Source: Paraburkholderia sp. BCC1886 (lineage in GTDB: Bacteria; Pseudomonadota; Gammaproteobacteria; Burkholderiales; Burkholderiaceae). Taken from it: DNA of 64,000 nucleotides. Location: the NCBI RefSeq assembly GCF_900996245.1, contig NZ_CAAJGK010000044.1:1-64000 (forward strand), in the 5' to 3' direction. A program made the translations under genes and the position numbers. How positions within the stretch are numbered: position 1 is the first letter of the stretch; each line of letters starts with the position of its first letter. Positions 8,795 to 19,098 of this stretch are shown piece after piece. The notes beneath the pieces are model-generated. The model worked only from the letters and a program-made list of their open reading frames with translations. It was not told the origin of the DNA and did not search any database.

Positions 8795-9077
8795 CCTGAT
8801 TCCGGTGTGGTGAAACTGGGGATAAAAAAACGCGGGAGAACCGCGGGGAAAGCCCGAACGCCAGCGGTTTGCGGGCGTCCTGGCGAAGCCGCGGCAGTGC
8901 TTTGGCATTCTGCGTCATGCGCGGCATGCCCGCAACCGGACAAATCCCTCTGGCCGAGGACGACCAGGCCCGACTGGACACTCGAAGGGCTTCGCCAGGC
9001 GACAAGCGTCGAGCACCCGGATCAATCCCGCACAAACCGGTAAAATGGCGCTTTCCCGCCTGCCACCCGCCCCCGCC

Positions 9078-9761
9078 ATGACGCAATTCCGCATTTCGCC
9101 CAGCATTCTCTCCGCCGACTTTTCCCGCCTCGGCGAAGAAGTCCGCAGTGTGGTCGCCGCCGGCGCCGACTGGATTCACTTCGACGTGATGGACAACCAC
9201 TACGTGCCGAACCTGACCATCGGTCCGCTCGTCTGCGAGGCACTGCGTCCGCACGTGGAAGTGCCTATCGACGTGCATCTGATGGTGCGTCCGGTCGACC
9301 GCATCGTGCCGGATTTCGCGAAAGCCGGCGCAAACCTCATCAGCTTCCATCCGGAAGGCTCGGACCATATCGACCGCACGCTCTCGCTGATTCGCGACCA
9401 CGGCTGCAAGGCCGGCCTCGTGTTCAATCCCGCGACCTCCTTGAACTATCTCGACCACGTCATGGACAAGGTCGACCTGGTGCTGATCATGTCGGTCAAC
9501 CCGGGTTTCGGCGGTCAGTCGTTCATTCCCGAGGCGCTCAACAAGCTGCGCGAAGCGCGCAAACGCATCGACGCATATAAGGAGAAGACCGGCCGCGAGA
9601 TTCATCTCGAAGTGGACGGCGGCGTGAAAGTGGACAACATCGCCGAAATCGCGGCTGCCGGTGCCGACACGTTCGTGGCCGGCTCGGCCATTTTCGGCGC
9701 GCCGGACCACAAAGCCGTCATCGACCAGATGCGCGCGGCACTCGCCAACATCGAGCACTGA
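9078..9761 (+). CDS. rpe: Ribulose-phosphate 3-epimerase
   Basis: 227-residue TIM-barrel enzyme that interconverts ribulose-5-phosphate and xylulose-5-phosphate in the pentose phosphate and Calvin pathways. [14 protein letters not shown] at the N-terminus, [16 protein letters not shown] with the catalytic Asp and metal ligands, and [13 protein letters not shown] with the second catalytic Asp are all present. The start MTQFRISPS was preferred over an ATG 33 bases upstream because it gives the family N-terminus. The gph start follows 10 bases after the stop, the usual rpe-gph-trpE order in this group. Confidence 0.95.
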   Translation: MTQFRISPSILSADFSRLGEEVRSVVAAGADWIHFDVMDNHYVPNLTIGPLVCEALRPHVEVPIDVHLMVRPVDRIVPDFAKAGANLISFHPEGSDHIDRTLSLIRDHGCKAGLVFNPATSLNYLDHVMDKVDLVLIMSVNPGFGGQSFIPEALNKLREARKRIDAYKEKTGREIHLEVDGGVKVDNIAEIAAAGADTFVAGSAIFGAPDHKAVIDQMRAALANIEH

Positions 9762-9771
9762 GCGCCGCCCC

Positions 9772-10518
9772 ATGAGCGCTCCGTACCCTGCCCCCACCTT
9801 CACCGGCCCGCGCCTGCAAGCGGCCATCATCGACCTCGACGGCACCATGGTCGATACCGCCGACGACTTCACCGCCGGTCTGAACGGCATGCTCGCGCAG
9901 ATCGACTCGAAACAGACGTCGCGCGAAGAGGTGATGGGCTACATCGGCAAGGGTTCGGAGAATCTGATCCGCAGCGTGCTGGCGCCGCGCTTCGGCCCGG
10001 AGCAGGCGCACGCACGCTTCGACGAAGCGCTGGCCATCTACCAGCGCGAGTACGCAAAAATCAACGGTGTGCACACGCAGTTGTATCCCGAGGTGGAAGC
10101 CGGGCTGGCTGCCATGCGCGAGGCCGGCCTCAAGCTCGCCTGCGTGACCAACAAGCCGCATCGGTTCGCGGTGGAACTGCTGCAGCAATACGGGCTCAGC
10201 CAGTATTTCAGCATCGTGCTGGGCGGCGACAGCCTGCCGCAGAAAAAACCGCACCCGCTGCCCATGCTCACCGCCGCCGAACGCCTGGGCGTCGAACCAC
10301 GCGCGACGGTCGCCATCGGCGATTCGGAAAACGACGCGCTGGCGGGCCGCGCGGCGGGCATGGCAACGCTCACGGTGCCCTACGGCTACAACCATGGCCA
10401 AGCTATACAAACAATAAAATCCGATGGTATAGTTCCCACGCTGCTGGACGCCGCCAAGGCGATCGCAGCGCACCATTCCACGACTTATCAAGTCCCTCAT
10501 CCTCATGTTTCTGAATAA
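9772..10518 (+). CDS. gph: Phosphoglycolate phosphatase
   Basis: 248-residue HAD-superfamily phosphatase that removes phosphate from 2-phosphoglycolate, which arises from DNA repair or RubisCO oxygenation. Motif I is IIDLDGTMVDTADDF, motif II TNKPHRF, and motif IV GDSENDALAGRAAG. The last ~120 bases are unusual. A markedly AT-rich patch (10401-10420 is 4/20 G+C) encodes AIQTIKSDGIVP and contains a promoter-like -35/-10 pair. The trp leader peptide ORF starts inside the last 14 bases of gph. The 3' end of this gene therefore seems to double as the trp promoter. Confidence 0.93.
   Translation: MSAPYPAPTFTGPRLQAAIIDLDGTMVDTADDFTAGLNGMLAQIDSKQTSREEVMGYIGKGSENLIRSVLAPRFGPEQAHARFDEALAIYQREYAKINGVHTQLYPEVEAGLAAMREAGLKLACVTNKPHRFAVELLQQYGLSQYFSIVLGGDSLPQKKPHPLPMLTAAERLGVEPRATVAIGDSENDALAGRAAGMATLTVPYGYNHGQAIQTIKSDGIVPTLLDAAKAIAAHHSTTYQVPHPHVSE
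10404..10433 (+). promoter_or_regulatory. Candidate trp promoter inside gph
   Basis: TATACA (10404-10409) and TATAGT (10428-10433) are separated by 18 bp in an AT-rich patch of an otherwise GC-rich gene. A start near 10440 would place the trp leader ORF about 65 bases into the transcript, a normal distance for an attenuated operon. Assigned by pattern only. Confidence 0.5.
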
Positions 10519-10579
10519 AAAACGGAGTCTGATTAGCATCGACCGGGGAGCCTGGCCCTGGCGTCGCTGGTCGCGCTAA
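10505..10579 (+). CDS. trpL: trp operon leader peptide
   Basis: 24-residue ORF MFLNKKRSLISIDRGAWPWR followed by RWSR and TAA. Three of its last eight codons are TGG (10553, 10559, 10568). It overlaps the 3' end of gph and is followed at once by alternative hairpins and a T run, then trpE. Tryptophan is the rarest residue in most proteins, so a short peptide with W-P-W-R-R-W just before its stop and a terminator is the hallmark of ribosome-mediated attenuation. The ribosome-binding site is weak, and the true start could be internal. Confidence 0.75.
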   Translation: MFLNKKRSLISIDRGAWPWRRWSR

Positions 10580-10623
10580 CCTCGCCTGAGGTACGCTGAA
10601 GCCTGTCTTCGGCACCGTTTTTT
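10573..10623 (+). terminator. trp attenuator (alternative antiterminator / terminator)
   Basis: Terminator form: GGT (10590-10592) and GCTGAAG (10595-10601) pair with CTTCGGC (10607-10613) and ACC (10614-10616), followed by GTTTTTT ending at 10623. Antiterminator form: GCG (10573-10575) and ACCTC (10579-10583) pair with GAGGT (10588-10592) and CGC (10594-10596). The two forms share 10590-10596, so they exclude each other. The upstream arm of the antiterminator contains the leader stop codon. A ribosome that finishes the peptide would therefore block it and allow termination, while one stalled at the Trp codons would leave it free. Confidence 0.7.
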
Positions 10624-10882
10624 ACTTCGCTGCGCTCACGCGTTTTTTCCATCTGCTTGTTTCGCTGCATCGGTCGATCCGGCTTTCGTGTGCCCGCAAA
10701 GTACGCTCGAGCGCCGAGTCCCTGCATGCGTCGATGGACAACTCGCGCCGGTCCAGATCGTCGCCTCCAATCCGTCTCGACCTAGGTTCGAAGACCTCCG
10801 AAGCGAATGAACGAACCACCGGCCGCGCAACGCCCCGCTTTATCCGACGCACGCCGCCGGACCCATGAAACAGGATCGGACC

Positions 10883-12376
10883 ATGACCGAACTCGAATTT
10901 CAGTCCCTCGCCAACGAGGGTTTCAACCGCATCCCGCTGATCGCCGAAGCCCTCGCCGATCTCGAAACACCACTCTCGCTGTACCTGAAGCTGGCTCAGC
11001 CCGAGCGCAACGGCGCGAACTCGTTCCTGCTGGAATCGGTGGTGGGCGGCGAGCGCTTCGGTCGCTATTCGTTCATCGGGCTGCCGGCACGCACGCTGCT
11101 GCGCACCCGCAACGGCGTGTCGGAAGTGGTGCGCGACGGCAAGGTCGTCGAGACGCACGAAGGCGATCCGCTCGAATTCATCCAACAGTTCCAGGGGCGC
11201 TTCAAGGTCGCGCAACGTCCCGGTCTGCCACGTTTCGCCGGCGGTCTGGCCGGTTACTTCGGCTACGACGCCGTGCGCTACATCGAGAAAAAGCTCGCGC
11301 ACACGGCCCCGAAAGACGATCTGAATCTGCCCGACATCCAGTTGCTGCTCACCGAAGAAGTCGCAGTCATCGACAATCTGGCCGGCAAGCTCTACCTCGT
11401 GATCTACGCCGATCCGACGCAGCCCGAGGCCTACACCAAAGCGAAACAGCGTCTGCGTGAATTGCGTCAGCGTCTGCGCACGACCGTGCAGCCGCCAGTC
11501 ACGTCGGCGAGCGTACGCACCGAGACCTATCGCGAATTCGCCAAAGACGACTATCTGGCGGCCGTGCGCAAGGCGAAGGAATACATCGCCGCCGGCGAAC
11601 TGATGCAGGTGCAGGTCGGCCAGCGCCTGAGCAAACCCTATCGCGACAATCCGCTGTCGCTGTATCGCGCGCTGCGCTCGCTGAATCCGTCGCCGTACAT
11701 GTACTACTACAACTTCGGCGACTTCCACGTAGTCGGCGCATCACCGGAAATCCTGGTGCGCCAGGAAAAGCGCGGCGAAGACCGCATCGTGACAATCCGT
11801 CCGCTCGCCGGTACGCGTCCGCGCGGCAATACGCCGGAACGCGACGCCGAACTTGCCACCGAACTGCTGAACGACCCAAAAGAAGTCGCCGAACACGTGA
11901 TGCTGATCGACCTCGCGCGCAACGACGTGGGCCGCATCGCACAGATCGGCTCGGTGGTCGTCACCGACAAGATGGTCATCGAAAAGTACTCGCACGTGCA
12001 GCACATCGTGAGTTCGGTCGAAGGCAAGCTGAAGCCCGGCACCACCAATTTCGACGTGCTGCGCGCAACCTTCCCGGCCGGCACGCTGTCCGGCGCGCCG
12101 AAAGTCCGCGCGATGGAACTGATCGACGAGCTCGAGCCCGTCAAACGCGGCCTGTATGGCGGAGCGGTCGGTTACCTGTCGTTCACCGGCGAAATGGATC
12201 TGGCCATCACGATCCGCACCGGCGTGATCGCGAACGGCAATCTGTATGTGCAGGCGGCAGCGGGCGTGGTCGCGGATTCGGTGCCCGAGTCGGAATGGCA
12301 GGAGACCGAGAATAAGGCACGCGCCGTGTTGCGCGCCGCCGAACAGGTGCAAGACGGCCTCGATAGCGACTTCTGA
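10883..12376 (+). CDS. trpE: Anthranilate synthase component I
   Basis: 497-residue chorismate-utilising enzyme that makes anthranilate from chorismate with ammonia supplied by TrpG. The N-terminal domain has the tryptophan feedback motif NSFLLES (LLES at residues 49-52, with YS following at 62-63), so feedback inhibition is expected. The C-terminal chorismate-binding domain shows [26 protein letters not shown] and [17 protein letters not shown]. The start MTELEFQS was chosen over an ATG 18 bases upstream because AGGATCGG sits before it. It lies 259 bp beyond the attenuator T run and is followed by trpG after 13 bp. Confidence 0.95.
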   Translation: MTELEFQSLANEGFNRIPLIAEALADLETPLSLYLKLAQPERNGANSFLLESVVGGERFGRYSFIGLPARTLLRTRNGVSEVVRDGKVVETHEGDPLEFIQQFQGRFKVAQRPGLPRFAGGLAGYFGYDAVRYIEKKLAHTAPKDDLNLPDIQLLLTEEVAVIDNLAGKLYLVIYADPTQPEAYTKAKQRLRELRQRLRTTVQPPVTSASVRTETYREFAKDDYLAAVRKAKEYIAAGELMQVQVGQRLSKPYRDNPLSLYRALRSLNPSPYMYYYNFGDFHVVGASPEILVRQEKRGEDRIVTIRPLAGTRPRGNTPERDAELATELLNDPKEVAEHVMLIDLARNDVGRIAQIGSVVVTDKMVIEKYSHVQHIVSSVEGKLKPGTTNFDVLRATFPAGTLSGAPKVRAMELIDELEPVKRGLYGGAVGYLSFTGEMDLAITIRTGVIANGNLYVQAAAGVVADSVPESEWQETENKARAVLRAAEQVQDGLDSDF

Positions 12377-12389
12377 CCGGAGACTCACC

Positions 12390-12992
<603 letters not shown>

Positions 12993-13009
12993 TGAAGAGA
13001 GACGCCATC

Positions 13010-14041
13010 ATGTCGATTACGCCGCAGGAAGCGTTGCAACGGACCATCGAGCATCGCGAGATTTTTCACGACGAAATGCTGCATCTGATGCGCCTCATCA
13101 TGCGCGGCGAACTGTCGCCGGTGATGGCGGCGGCCATCATCACCGGTCTGCGCGTGAAGAAGGAAACGATCGGCGAAATCACCGCCGCCGCGACGGTCAT
13201 GCGCGAGTTTGCCAAACACGTGCATGTGCCCGACAACTCGAATTTCGTCGACATCGTCGGCACGGGCGGCGACGGCGCGCACACCTTCAACATCTCCACG
13301 GCCACCATGTTCGTGTCGGCGGCGGCGGGTGCGAAAGTCGCCAAACATGGCGGGCGCAGCGTGTCGAGCAAGTCGGGCAGCGCGGACGTGCTCGAGGCGC
13401 TCGGCGTGAATATCGACCTGCAGCCGGAACAGGTCGCGGCCTCGATTGCCGAGACCGGCATGGGCTTCATGTTCGCGCCGAACCATCACCCCGCGATGAA
13501 AAACATCGCGCCGGTGCGCCGCGAACTCGGCGTGCGCACGCTGTTCAACATTCTCGGGCCGCTGACCAATCCGGCCGGCGCGCCCAATCAGTTGATGGGC
13601 GTGTTCCACGGCGACCTCGTCGGCATTCAGGTGCGCGTCATGCAGCGGCTCGGCGCCAAACACGTGCTGGTGGTGTACGGCATGGACGGCATGGACGAGG
13701 TGTCGCTCGGGGCGGCGACCCAGGTCGGCGAGTTGCGCGACGGCGAGATCCACGAGTACGAGATTCATCCGGAAGACTTCGGCATGCAGATGGTGTCGAA
13801 CCGTTCGCTGAAAGTAGCCGACGCGAACGAGTCGAAAGCGATGCTGCTCGACGCGCTCGACAATGCGCCGGGCGTCGCGCGGGAAATCGTCACGTTGAAT
13901 GCGGGCACGGCCCTGTATTCGGCGAACGTGGCGACGTCGATCGCGAACGGCATCGAACTGGCGCGCGAAGCGATCGCCAGCGGCCGCGCGCGCGCGAAGG
14001 TCGACGAACTCGTGCGCTTTACCCAGCAATTCAAGCAGTAA
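13010..14041 (+). CDS. trpD: Anthranilate phosphoribosyltransferase
   Basis: 343-residue enzyme that joins anthranilate to PRPP. The PRPP-binding loop [14 protein letters not shown] begins at residue 84. [21 protein letters not shown] and the anthranilate-binding region [18 protein letters not shown] follow in the expected order. The start MSITPQEAL was preferred to an ATG 18 bases upstream (which overlaps the trpG stop) because it has a purine-rich AAGAGAG site and the usual TrpD length. Confidence 0.95.
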   Translation: MSITPQEALQRTIEHREIFHDEMLHLMRLIMRGELSPVMAAAIITGLRVKKETIGEITAAATVMREFAKHVHVPDNSNFVDIVGTGGDGAHTFNISTATMFVSAAAGAKVAKHGGRSVSSKSGSADVLEALGVNIDLQPEQVAASIAETGMGFMFAPNHHPAMKNIAPVRRELGVRTLFNILGPLTNPAGAPNQLMGVFHGDLVGIQVRVMQRLGAKHVLVVYGMDGMDEVSLGAATQVGELRDGEIHEYEIHPEDFGMQMVSNRSLKVADANESKAMLLDALDNAPGVAREIVTLNAGTALYSANVATSIANGIELAREAIASGRARAKVDELVRFTQQFKQ

Positions 14042-14059
14042 CCACGTAGCGAGCCTTTT

Positions 14060-14845
14060 ATGAGCGATATCCTCGACCGCATCATCGCGGTCAAACGCGA
14101 AGAAGTCCGCGCCGCCGAACAGAGCGCACCGCTCGAAGCGCTGCGCCTCGAAGCCGCCACCCGCGACAGCCGCGATTTCGTCGGCGCATTGCGCGCGAAA
14201 AAAGCCGCCGGCCTCGCGGGCGTGATTGCCGAAGTGAAGAAGGCGAGTCCGTCCAAGGGCGTGCTGCGCGAACACTTCGTCCCCGCCGACATCGCGCGTT
14301 CGTACGAAAAGCACGGCGCGGCCTGCCTCTCGGTGCTCACCGACGTGCAGTTCTTCAAGGGCAGCGTCGCGTATCTGCAGCAGGCGCGCGCTGCGTGCCA
14401 ACTGCCGGTACTGCGCAAGGACTTCATCGTCGACCCGTATCAGATCGTCGAAGCACGCGCGATGGGCGCCGACGCGATCCTGCTGATCGCCGCCGCGCTC
14501 GACACCGCGCAGATGCAGGACCTCGAAGCGCTCGCGCATTCGCTCGGCCTCGCCGTGCTGGTCGAAGTTCACGACAGCCAGGAATTGACCGAAGCGCTGA
14601 CGTTGAAGACACCGCTGATCGGCATCAACAACCGCAATCTGCGCACATTCGAAACGTCGATCGAGACGACCGTCGGGATGCTCGAAGCGATTCCGGACGA
14701 CCGTATCGTCGTCACGGAATCGGGCATTCTGGCGCGCGCCGATGTCGAGCGGCTGCGGGCGAAGGACGTGAACACGTTCCTCGTCGGCGAGGCGTTCATG
14801 CGCGCGCAGGAACCGGGCGAGGAACTCGCGCGGATGTTTTTCTGA
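14060..14845 (+). CDS. trpC: Indole-3-glycerol phosphate synthase
   Basis: 261-residue TIM-barrel enzyme that closes the indole ring from carboxyphenylamino-deoxyribulose phosphate. The catalytic lysine region [11 protein letters not shown] is at residues 57-67, [20 protein letters not shown] follows, and INNRNLRTF and VTESGI are near the C-terminus. It is a stand-alone TrpC, not fused to TrpF. It lies 18 bp after trpD and 30 bp before the CYTH gene. trpF, trpB and trpA are not in the window. Confidence 0.95.
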   Translation: MSDILDRIIAVKREEVRAAEQSAPLEALRLEAATRDSRDFVGALRAKKAAGLAGVIAEVKKASPSKGVLREHFVPADIARSYEKHGAACLSVLTDVQFFKGSVAYLQQARAACQLPVLRKDFIVDPYQIVEARAMGADAILLIAAALDTAQMQDLEALAHSLGLAVLVEVHDSQELTEALTLKTPLIGINNRNLRTFETSIETTVGMLEAIPDDRIVVTESGILARADVERLRAKDVNTFLVGEAFMRAQEPGEELARMFF

Positions 14846-14875
14846 GCACACACAGACTCGACACCGGAGCCGGTC

Positions 14876-15502
14876 ATGGGCATGGAACGTGAAATCAAGC
14901 TGGCCTTGCCGGCGACGCAGGTGAGCGCCGCGACGGCGTGGTTCGTTGCGCGCACCGGCGAAAACGGCCGCCCGATCGAACTGGCGAACATCTATTTCGA
15001 CACACCGGAACTGGCGCTCGCGAAATCAAAAAGCGCGCTGCGTTTGCGGCATACGCCCGACGGCTGGCTGCAGACGTTCAAAACGGTGGGCGTTGCGAAG
15101 GCCGGCTTGCATAGCCGGCACGAGTGGGAAATGCCGGTGGCGGGCGAACGGCTCGAGATCGACGCATTGCTGCGTGAATGCGACGAGCCGAGCGCCACCA
15201 GTTCGCTTGAACAGGCCGCGCCGCAATTAGTCGAACTGTTCCGCACGAATTTCACGCGCACGCTGTGGCATATCGTAGTGGACGGCTCGGTCGTGGAAGC
15301 CGCCATCGATCGGGGCGACGTGATCGCCGAAGTCGACGGCGAGCGCCACAGCACGCCGATCTCCGAAGTCGAACTGGAATTGAAGTCCGGCGACGAGGCG
15401 GCACTCGGCACGCTCGCCGCGCAATTGAGCGCTGAGGTCGCCGGTCTCGTGCCGGACGACATCAGCAAGGCGCAGCGCGGCTACCAGTTGCGGGCGCGAT
15501 AA
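14876..15502 (+). CDS. CYTH-domain protein (inorganic triphosphatase-like)
   Basis: 208-residue CYTH (triphosphate tunnel metalloenzyme) domain protein. The defining ExExK motif is E4-R-E6-I-K8 at the N-terminus. Charged strand residues typical of the tunnel follow, for example ALRLRHTPDGWLQTFK, SRHEWEMPV and ISEVELELKSGD. Relatives such as E. coli YgiF hydrolyse inorganic triphosphate; some CYTH proteins instead cyclise ATP. There is no C-terminal CHAD domain, which YgiF has. Co-oriented with trpC after 30 bp, so it may be transcribed with the trp genes. Confidence 0.85.
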   Translation: MGMEREIKLALPATQVSAATAWFVARTGENGRPIELANIYFDTPELALAKSKSALRLRHTPDGWLQTFKTVGVAKAGLHSRHEWEMPVAGERLEIDALLRECDEPSATSSLEQAAPQLVELFRTNFTRTLWHIVVDGSVVEAAIDRGDVIAEVDGERHSTPISEVELELKSGDEAALGTLAAQLSAEVAGLVPDDISKAQRGYQLRAR

Positions 15503-15529
15503 GCGCTCTCTTTACTCCCGGCACCTGCC

Positions 15530-16339
15530 ATGACCTCTGCTTCCCGCACCCGCTCCAATCCGTCGCAAACATCGTTGTTCGCCGACACGCCGGTCGCGCC
15601 GGCTTCAACGTCAGAACCCGCGGCCACGCTCGAAGCCCAGTTCGACGCGCTGCCAGCCGAGTGGCGCGCGCACCTGAAACCGTTTATCGACAGCGACGAC
15701 TACGCGCCGCTGTGCCGTTTCGTCGACGGCGAGCGCTCCGCCGGCAAAACCGTTTATCCCGCCGACGTGTTCCGCGCGTTGCGTCTTACGCGTCCCGACG
15801 ACGTCAAAGTCGTGATCCTGGGGCAGGACCCGTATCACGGCGAAGACCGCGGCACGCCGCAAGCGCATGGCCTCGCATTTTCGGTGGCACCGGGCGTGCG
15901 GATTCCGCCTTCGCTGCGCAACATCTTCAAGGAGATCGCCGCGAGTCTCGGCCACACGCCGCCGCTGCACGGCTGCCTCGATAGTTGGGCGAAGCAAGGC
16001 GTGCTGCTGCTGAACACGGTGTTGACCGTCGAAGCCGATTCGGCTGCGAGCCATGCCAAACGCGGTTGGGAAAAATGCACGGACACGTTGATCCACGAGC
16101 TGGCCGTGCGCCACGAAGGGCTCGTGTTCATGCTATGGGGCGCGCACGCGCAGGCAAAGCGCGCGCTGCTCGGCGGCAAGTCGCACTACGTGCTGGAAGC
16201 GCCGCACCCGTCGCCGCTGTCGGCGCATCGCGGCTTTCTCGGCTGCGGGCACTTCGCATCGGCGAATACGTATCTGACCGAACACGGCCGCCAGCCTATC
16301 GACTGGCGCTTGCCCGACGTGGCGCAGATGCTGGCTTGA
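15530..16339 (+). CDS. ung: Uracil-DNA glycosylase
   Basis: 269-residue family 1 uracil-DNA glycosylase, which removes uracil from DNA to start base-excision repair. The catalytic Asp is D100 in [29 protein letters not shown] and the minor-groove intercalation loop [19 protein letters not shown] near the C-terminus are present. The first ~35 residues are a low-complexity Ser/Thr/Ala-rich extension beyond the conserved domain, so an internal start is possible, but no better ATG is seen. It lies 27 bp after the CYTH gene. Confidence 0.95.
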   Translation: MTSASRTRSNPSQTSLFADTPVAPASTSEPAATLEAQFDALPAEWRAHLKPFIDSDDYAPLCRFVDGERSAGKTVYPADVFRALRLTRPDDVKVVILGQDPYHGEDRGTPQAHGLAFSVAPGVRIPPSLRNIFKEIAASLGHTPPLHGCLDSWAKQGVLLLNTVLTVEADSAASHAKRGWEKCTDTLIHELAVRHEGLVFMLWGAHAQAKRALLGGKSHYVLEAPHPSPLSAHRGFLGCGHFASANTYLTEHGRQPIDWRLPDVAQMLA

Positions 16340-16401
16340 GCCTCGTTGGGCCATCGGCCCGAGGATGCAATGCGCCCTACGCGCCCCGCCAAAAACACGA
16401 A

Positions 16402-16427
16402 CGCCACGGAACTCATGTTTCGTGGCG
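16402..16427. terminator. Hairpin between convergent ung and azoR
   Basis: A 10-bp stem with one G-T pair, CGCCACGGAA (16402-16411) with TTTCGTGGCG (16418-16427), and a 6-base loop. T-rich but imperfect tracts flank both sides, so it may terminate both genes weakly. Confidence 0.5.
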
Positions 16428-16467
16428 CTTTCGTTTCTACTGCATGAATCCGCAGCGTCGAATCGAC

Positions 16468-17064
16468 TTACGCAGCGGCGATCGCCTCACGCGCGGCAGC
16501 CAGAGCGGCACCCGCAGCGTCCGGGCCCATGTTCAGGCCTTCGGCGTAAATAAAGGTCAGGTCGGTCATGCCGAGGAAACCCAGGAAGCTCTTCAGGTAA
16601 GGCGTCTGGCTATCATGCGGGGTGCCCAGGTACTTGCCGCCGCGCGCCGAAACCACGTACACCTTCTTACCCGTGATCAGACCTTCCGCGCCGTTAGCGC
16701 CGTATTTAAACGTCACGCCAGCGCGCGCGATGAAGTCGAAATACGTCTTGAGTTGCGACGAGATGCCGAAGTTGTACATCGGTGCGCCAATCACGACGAT
16801 ATCGGCGGCTTGCAGTTCGGCGATCAGCGCATCACTACGCGCAGCGATCGCAGCCTGTTCCGGCGAGCGTTGATCGGCCGGCGTGAAGAACGCGCCGAGG
16901 ACGGCGTCGTCCAGATGCGGCAGCGGTTCGGCTTGCAGGTTACGGACGACGACTTGCGCGCCCGGGTTCGATTGTTCCAGCTTGGCGGTCAGTTCGTTGA
17001 CGAGCAAGGTCGAATTTGCGCCTTGCGAGCGGGCTGCCGAATTGATTTGCAGGATCGTGGTCAT
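16468..17064 (-). CDS. azoR: FMN-dependent NADH-azoreductase
   Basis: 198-residue flavodoxin-like quinone/azo reductase. FMN-binding elements are [15 protein letters not shown] near the N-terminus, [18 protein letters not shown], and [15 protein letters not shown]. The family reduces quinones and azo compounds with NADH, usually as a dimer. The start MTTILQIN was chosen as the family N-terminus; an upstream in-frame ATG gives a non-conserved extension. A 7-bp inverted repeat (CGATCCG at 17123-17129 and CGGATCG at 17152-17158) lies about 60 bp upstream and could bind a regulator. Confidence 0.9.
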   Translation of the reverse strand: MTTILQINSAARSQGANSTLLVNELTAKLEQSNPGAQVVVRNLQAEPLPHLDDAVLGAFFTPADQRSPEQAAIAARSDALIAELQAADIVVIGAPMYNFGISSQLKTYFDFIARAGVTFKYGANGAEGLITGKKVYVVSARGGKYLGTPHDSQTPYLKSFLGFLGMTDLTFIYAEGLNMGPDAAGAALAAAREAIAAA

Positions 17065-17205
17065 GGTGGACTCCAGTGGGGAGCGCAGGGTCTGCGCGAG
17101 TGGAGCCATTGTGTTTTTTTACCGATCCGGGAAAAAGCCACCGGAGGGCGACGGATCGTTGCACTGGTAGAACAATCCGCCGCGCTCGCCACGCTTACAT
17201 TCCGG

Positions 17206-18996
17206 TTAACTGGCCAGCCAGCGCTCGCGCGCCTTGCGCGCCGCCGCCCGCTTGTCGCCGACGGACAGCTTGTAGCGCGCCACTTCCGGACCGTCCAGCT
17301 TAACCTGCACGCTGCGTAATTCATCGCGGCGGAACGCGTGAATTTCGACCGTCGTCCCCGGTTGATAACGCAACAGCAGCGCATCGAGGTTGCCGCCGTT
17401 CACGCGCAGACCGTCGAGCGCGATCAGCACATCGCCCGCCGACAGGCCCGCCTTCTGCGCGGCGCTGCCTTCGTGCACCGCGGCCAGCGTGCAATCCGCG
17501 CCGCCGCGCACGCGTGCGCCGAGTGTCGGCTTGCCGCTGCGGTCCAGTTCGGGGGCGAGCGTGACGCCGAACGGCGTCAGCAGCGTGTCGAGCGGCAGAT
17601 CGCGCGTGCCGTTGACGGCCTCGGCGAACAGCTCGCCCAAGTGCACGCCGGTCGCTTCGGTGAAAAGTGCCTCGATCTCGCCGGCCTCCACGCCCACTGG
17701 CTTGCCCTGGTAGAAATCGCGTCCGAATCGTTGCCACAGCAGACGCATTACGTCGTCGAGCGATTTGCGATGGCCGGTTTGCGCGCGAATCGTCAGATCG
17801 AAAGCCAGCGCGACGAGCGAGCCCTTCGTGTAATAGCTGACGATCGCGTTCGCCGCGTTTTCGTCCTGCCGATAATATTTGACCCACGAGTCGAACGAAC
17901 TCTCGGCCACCGTCTGCTTCAGGCGGCCGCTGCCGCGCTGCACGCCGCCGACCACCTTGCCCAGCAAACCGAAATAGTCGTCCGCTGAAATCAACCCGGT
18001 ACGCACGAGAATCAGGTCGTCGTAATAGGACGTGAAGCCTTCGAACAGCCACAGCAGCGACGTGTAGTTTTCCACGTTCAGGTCGTACGGCGCGAACGCG
18101 GCCGGTTTGATGCGCTTCACGTTCCACGTGTGGAAGTACTCGTGGCTGCACAGGCCGAGGTAGGTCCGGTAGCCATCGGTCATCGCGCTGCGGCCCTGCA
18201 CCGGCAGATCGCCGCGATTGCAGATCAAAGCGGTGGACGCCCGATGTTCGAGACCGCCGTAACCATCGGTGACGGCCTGCGTCATGAACACATAACGGTC
18301 CATCGGCGCCTTCTTCGACTTCGGCTCGAACAGCGCGATCTGCGCTTCGCAAATGCGCTTCAGGTCCGCGCTCAGGCGCGCCATGTCCAGTCCGATCACG
18401 CGGCCGGCGATCACGATGTCGTGCGGCACGCCGTGCGCCTTGAACGTCGCCAGCGCGAATTCACCGAGCGTGACGGGATGATCGACCAGTTCGTCGTAGT
18501 TCTGCGCGCGGTATTCGCCGAAACCGTAGCGCTTCGTGCCGCGCGCTTCCGGCAACGCGGTCGCGACCCGCCAGGTGCGATACGCCGCGCCTGCCGGCTT
18601 CTGGATATCCACCACGCACGGCGCTTCCTCATGCCCGAGCGGCGACAGGAACACGCTCGTGCCGTTAAAGAAACCGGTGGTGTCGTCCAGATGCGCGGCC
18701 CGCACCGACAGATCCCACGCGTACACCTCGTAGCGCAGCGTCAAAGCGCCTTTTACCGGCGCGGCCTGCCAGGTGTGCTTGTCGATCTTGTCGACGCGCA
18801 CCTTGCGGCCCGCGTCGTTGAGCGCGCGCAGCGTGACGATGTTGCGTGCGAACTCGCGCACCATGTAGCTGCCGGGAATCCACACCGGCAGCATGAAGCG
18901 CTGGCCGGCAGGATCGGGATCGGCGACGGTCACGGTGACTTCGAACAGATGGGCGGCGGGTTGCTTCGGAACGATGGTGTAGCGGATCGGCTTCAT
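17206..18996 (-). CDS. M61-family metallopeptidase with PDZ domain
   Basis: 596-residue peptidase of the M61 glycyl aminopeptidase family. The zinc-binding HEXXH is HEYFH at residues 285-289, in SHEYFHTWNVKRIKP, and the third zinc ligand is E319 in LWLFEGFTSYYDD. The N-terminal beta domain (LPVWIPGSYMVREFARN) is typical. A C-terminal PDZ domain is recognisable from GSAAQKAGLSAGDVLIALDG. No clear signal peptide is seen. Substrates are not known from sequence. The start MKPIRYTIVPKQPA has no obvious Shine-Dalgarno sequence; an upstream ATG at 19065 would add a Pro/Ser-rich stretch that does not look like protein. Confidence 0.9.
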   Translation of the reverse strand: MKPIRYTIVPKQPAAHLFEVTVTVADPDPAGQRFMLPVWIPGSYMVREFARNIVTLRALNDAGRKVRVDKIDKHTWQAAPVKGALTLRYEVYAWDLSVRAAHLDDTTGFFNGTSVFLSPLGHEEAPCVVDIQKPAGAAYRTWRVATALPEARGTKRYGFGEYRAQNYDELVDHPVTLGEFALATFKAHGVPHDIVIAGRVIGLDMARLSADLKRICEAQIALFEPKSKKAPMDRYVFMTQAVTDGYGGLEHRASTALICNRGDLPVQGRSAMTDGYRTYLGLCSHEYFHTWNVKRIKPAAFAPYDLNVENYTSLLWLFEGFTSYYDDLILVRTGLISADDYFGLLGKVVGGVQRGSGRLKQTVAESSFDSWVKYYRQDENAANAIVSYYTKGSLVALAFDLTIRAQTGHRKSLDDVMRLLWQRFGRDFYQGKPVGVEAGEIEALFTEATGVHLGELFAEAVNGTRDLPLDTLLTPFGVTLAPELDRSGKPTLGARVRGGADCTLAAVHEGSAAQKAGLSAGDVLIALDGLRVNGGNLDALLLRYQPGTTVEIHAFRRDELRSVQVKLDGPEVARYKLSVGDKRAAARKARERWLAS

Positions 18997-19052
18997 CGGC
19001 GGAGGATAGGGATAACGGGTGAGTGGCGGCGGAAGGGGCGACGCTGAATGTG

Positions 19053-19080
19053 AAAGGAGGCGCACGACGCGCCTCCGTTT
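19053..19080 (-). terminator. Terminator after dsbC
   Basis: An 8-bp GC-rich stem, GGAGGCGC (19056-19063) with GCGCCTCC (19069-19076) and a 5-base loop, has a short T run on the minus-strand exit side. It lies 23 bp past the dsbC stop. Confidence 0.6.
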
Positions 19081-19098
19081 TCGACCTGTCCAGCGTGC

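Noticed and set aside
14876..15502. CYTH protein as an adenylate cyclase
   Set aside because: The ExExK motif alone does not show cyclase activity, and bacterial single-domain relatives studied are mostly triphosphatases.
17123..17158. Inverted repeat CGATCCG...CGGATCG as a firm azoR operator
   Set aside because: Only 7 bp with a long spacer; mentioned in the azoR entry but too weak for its own call.
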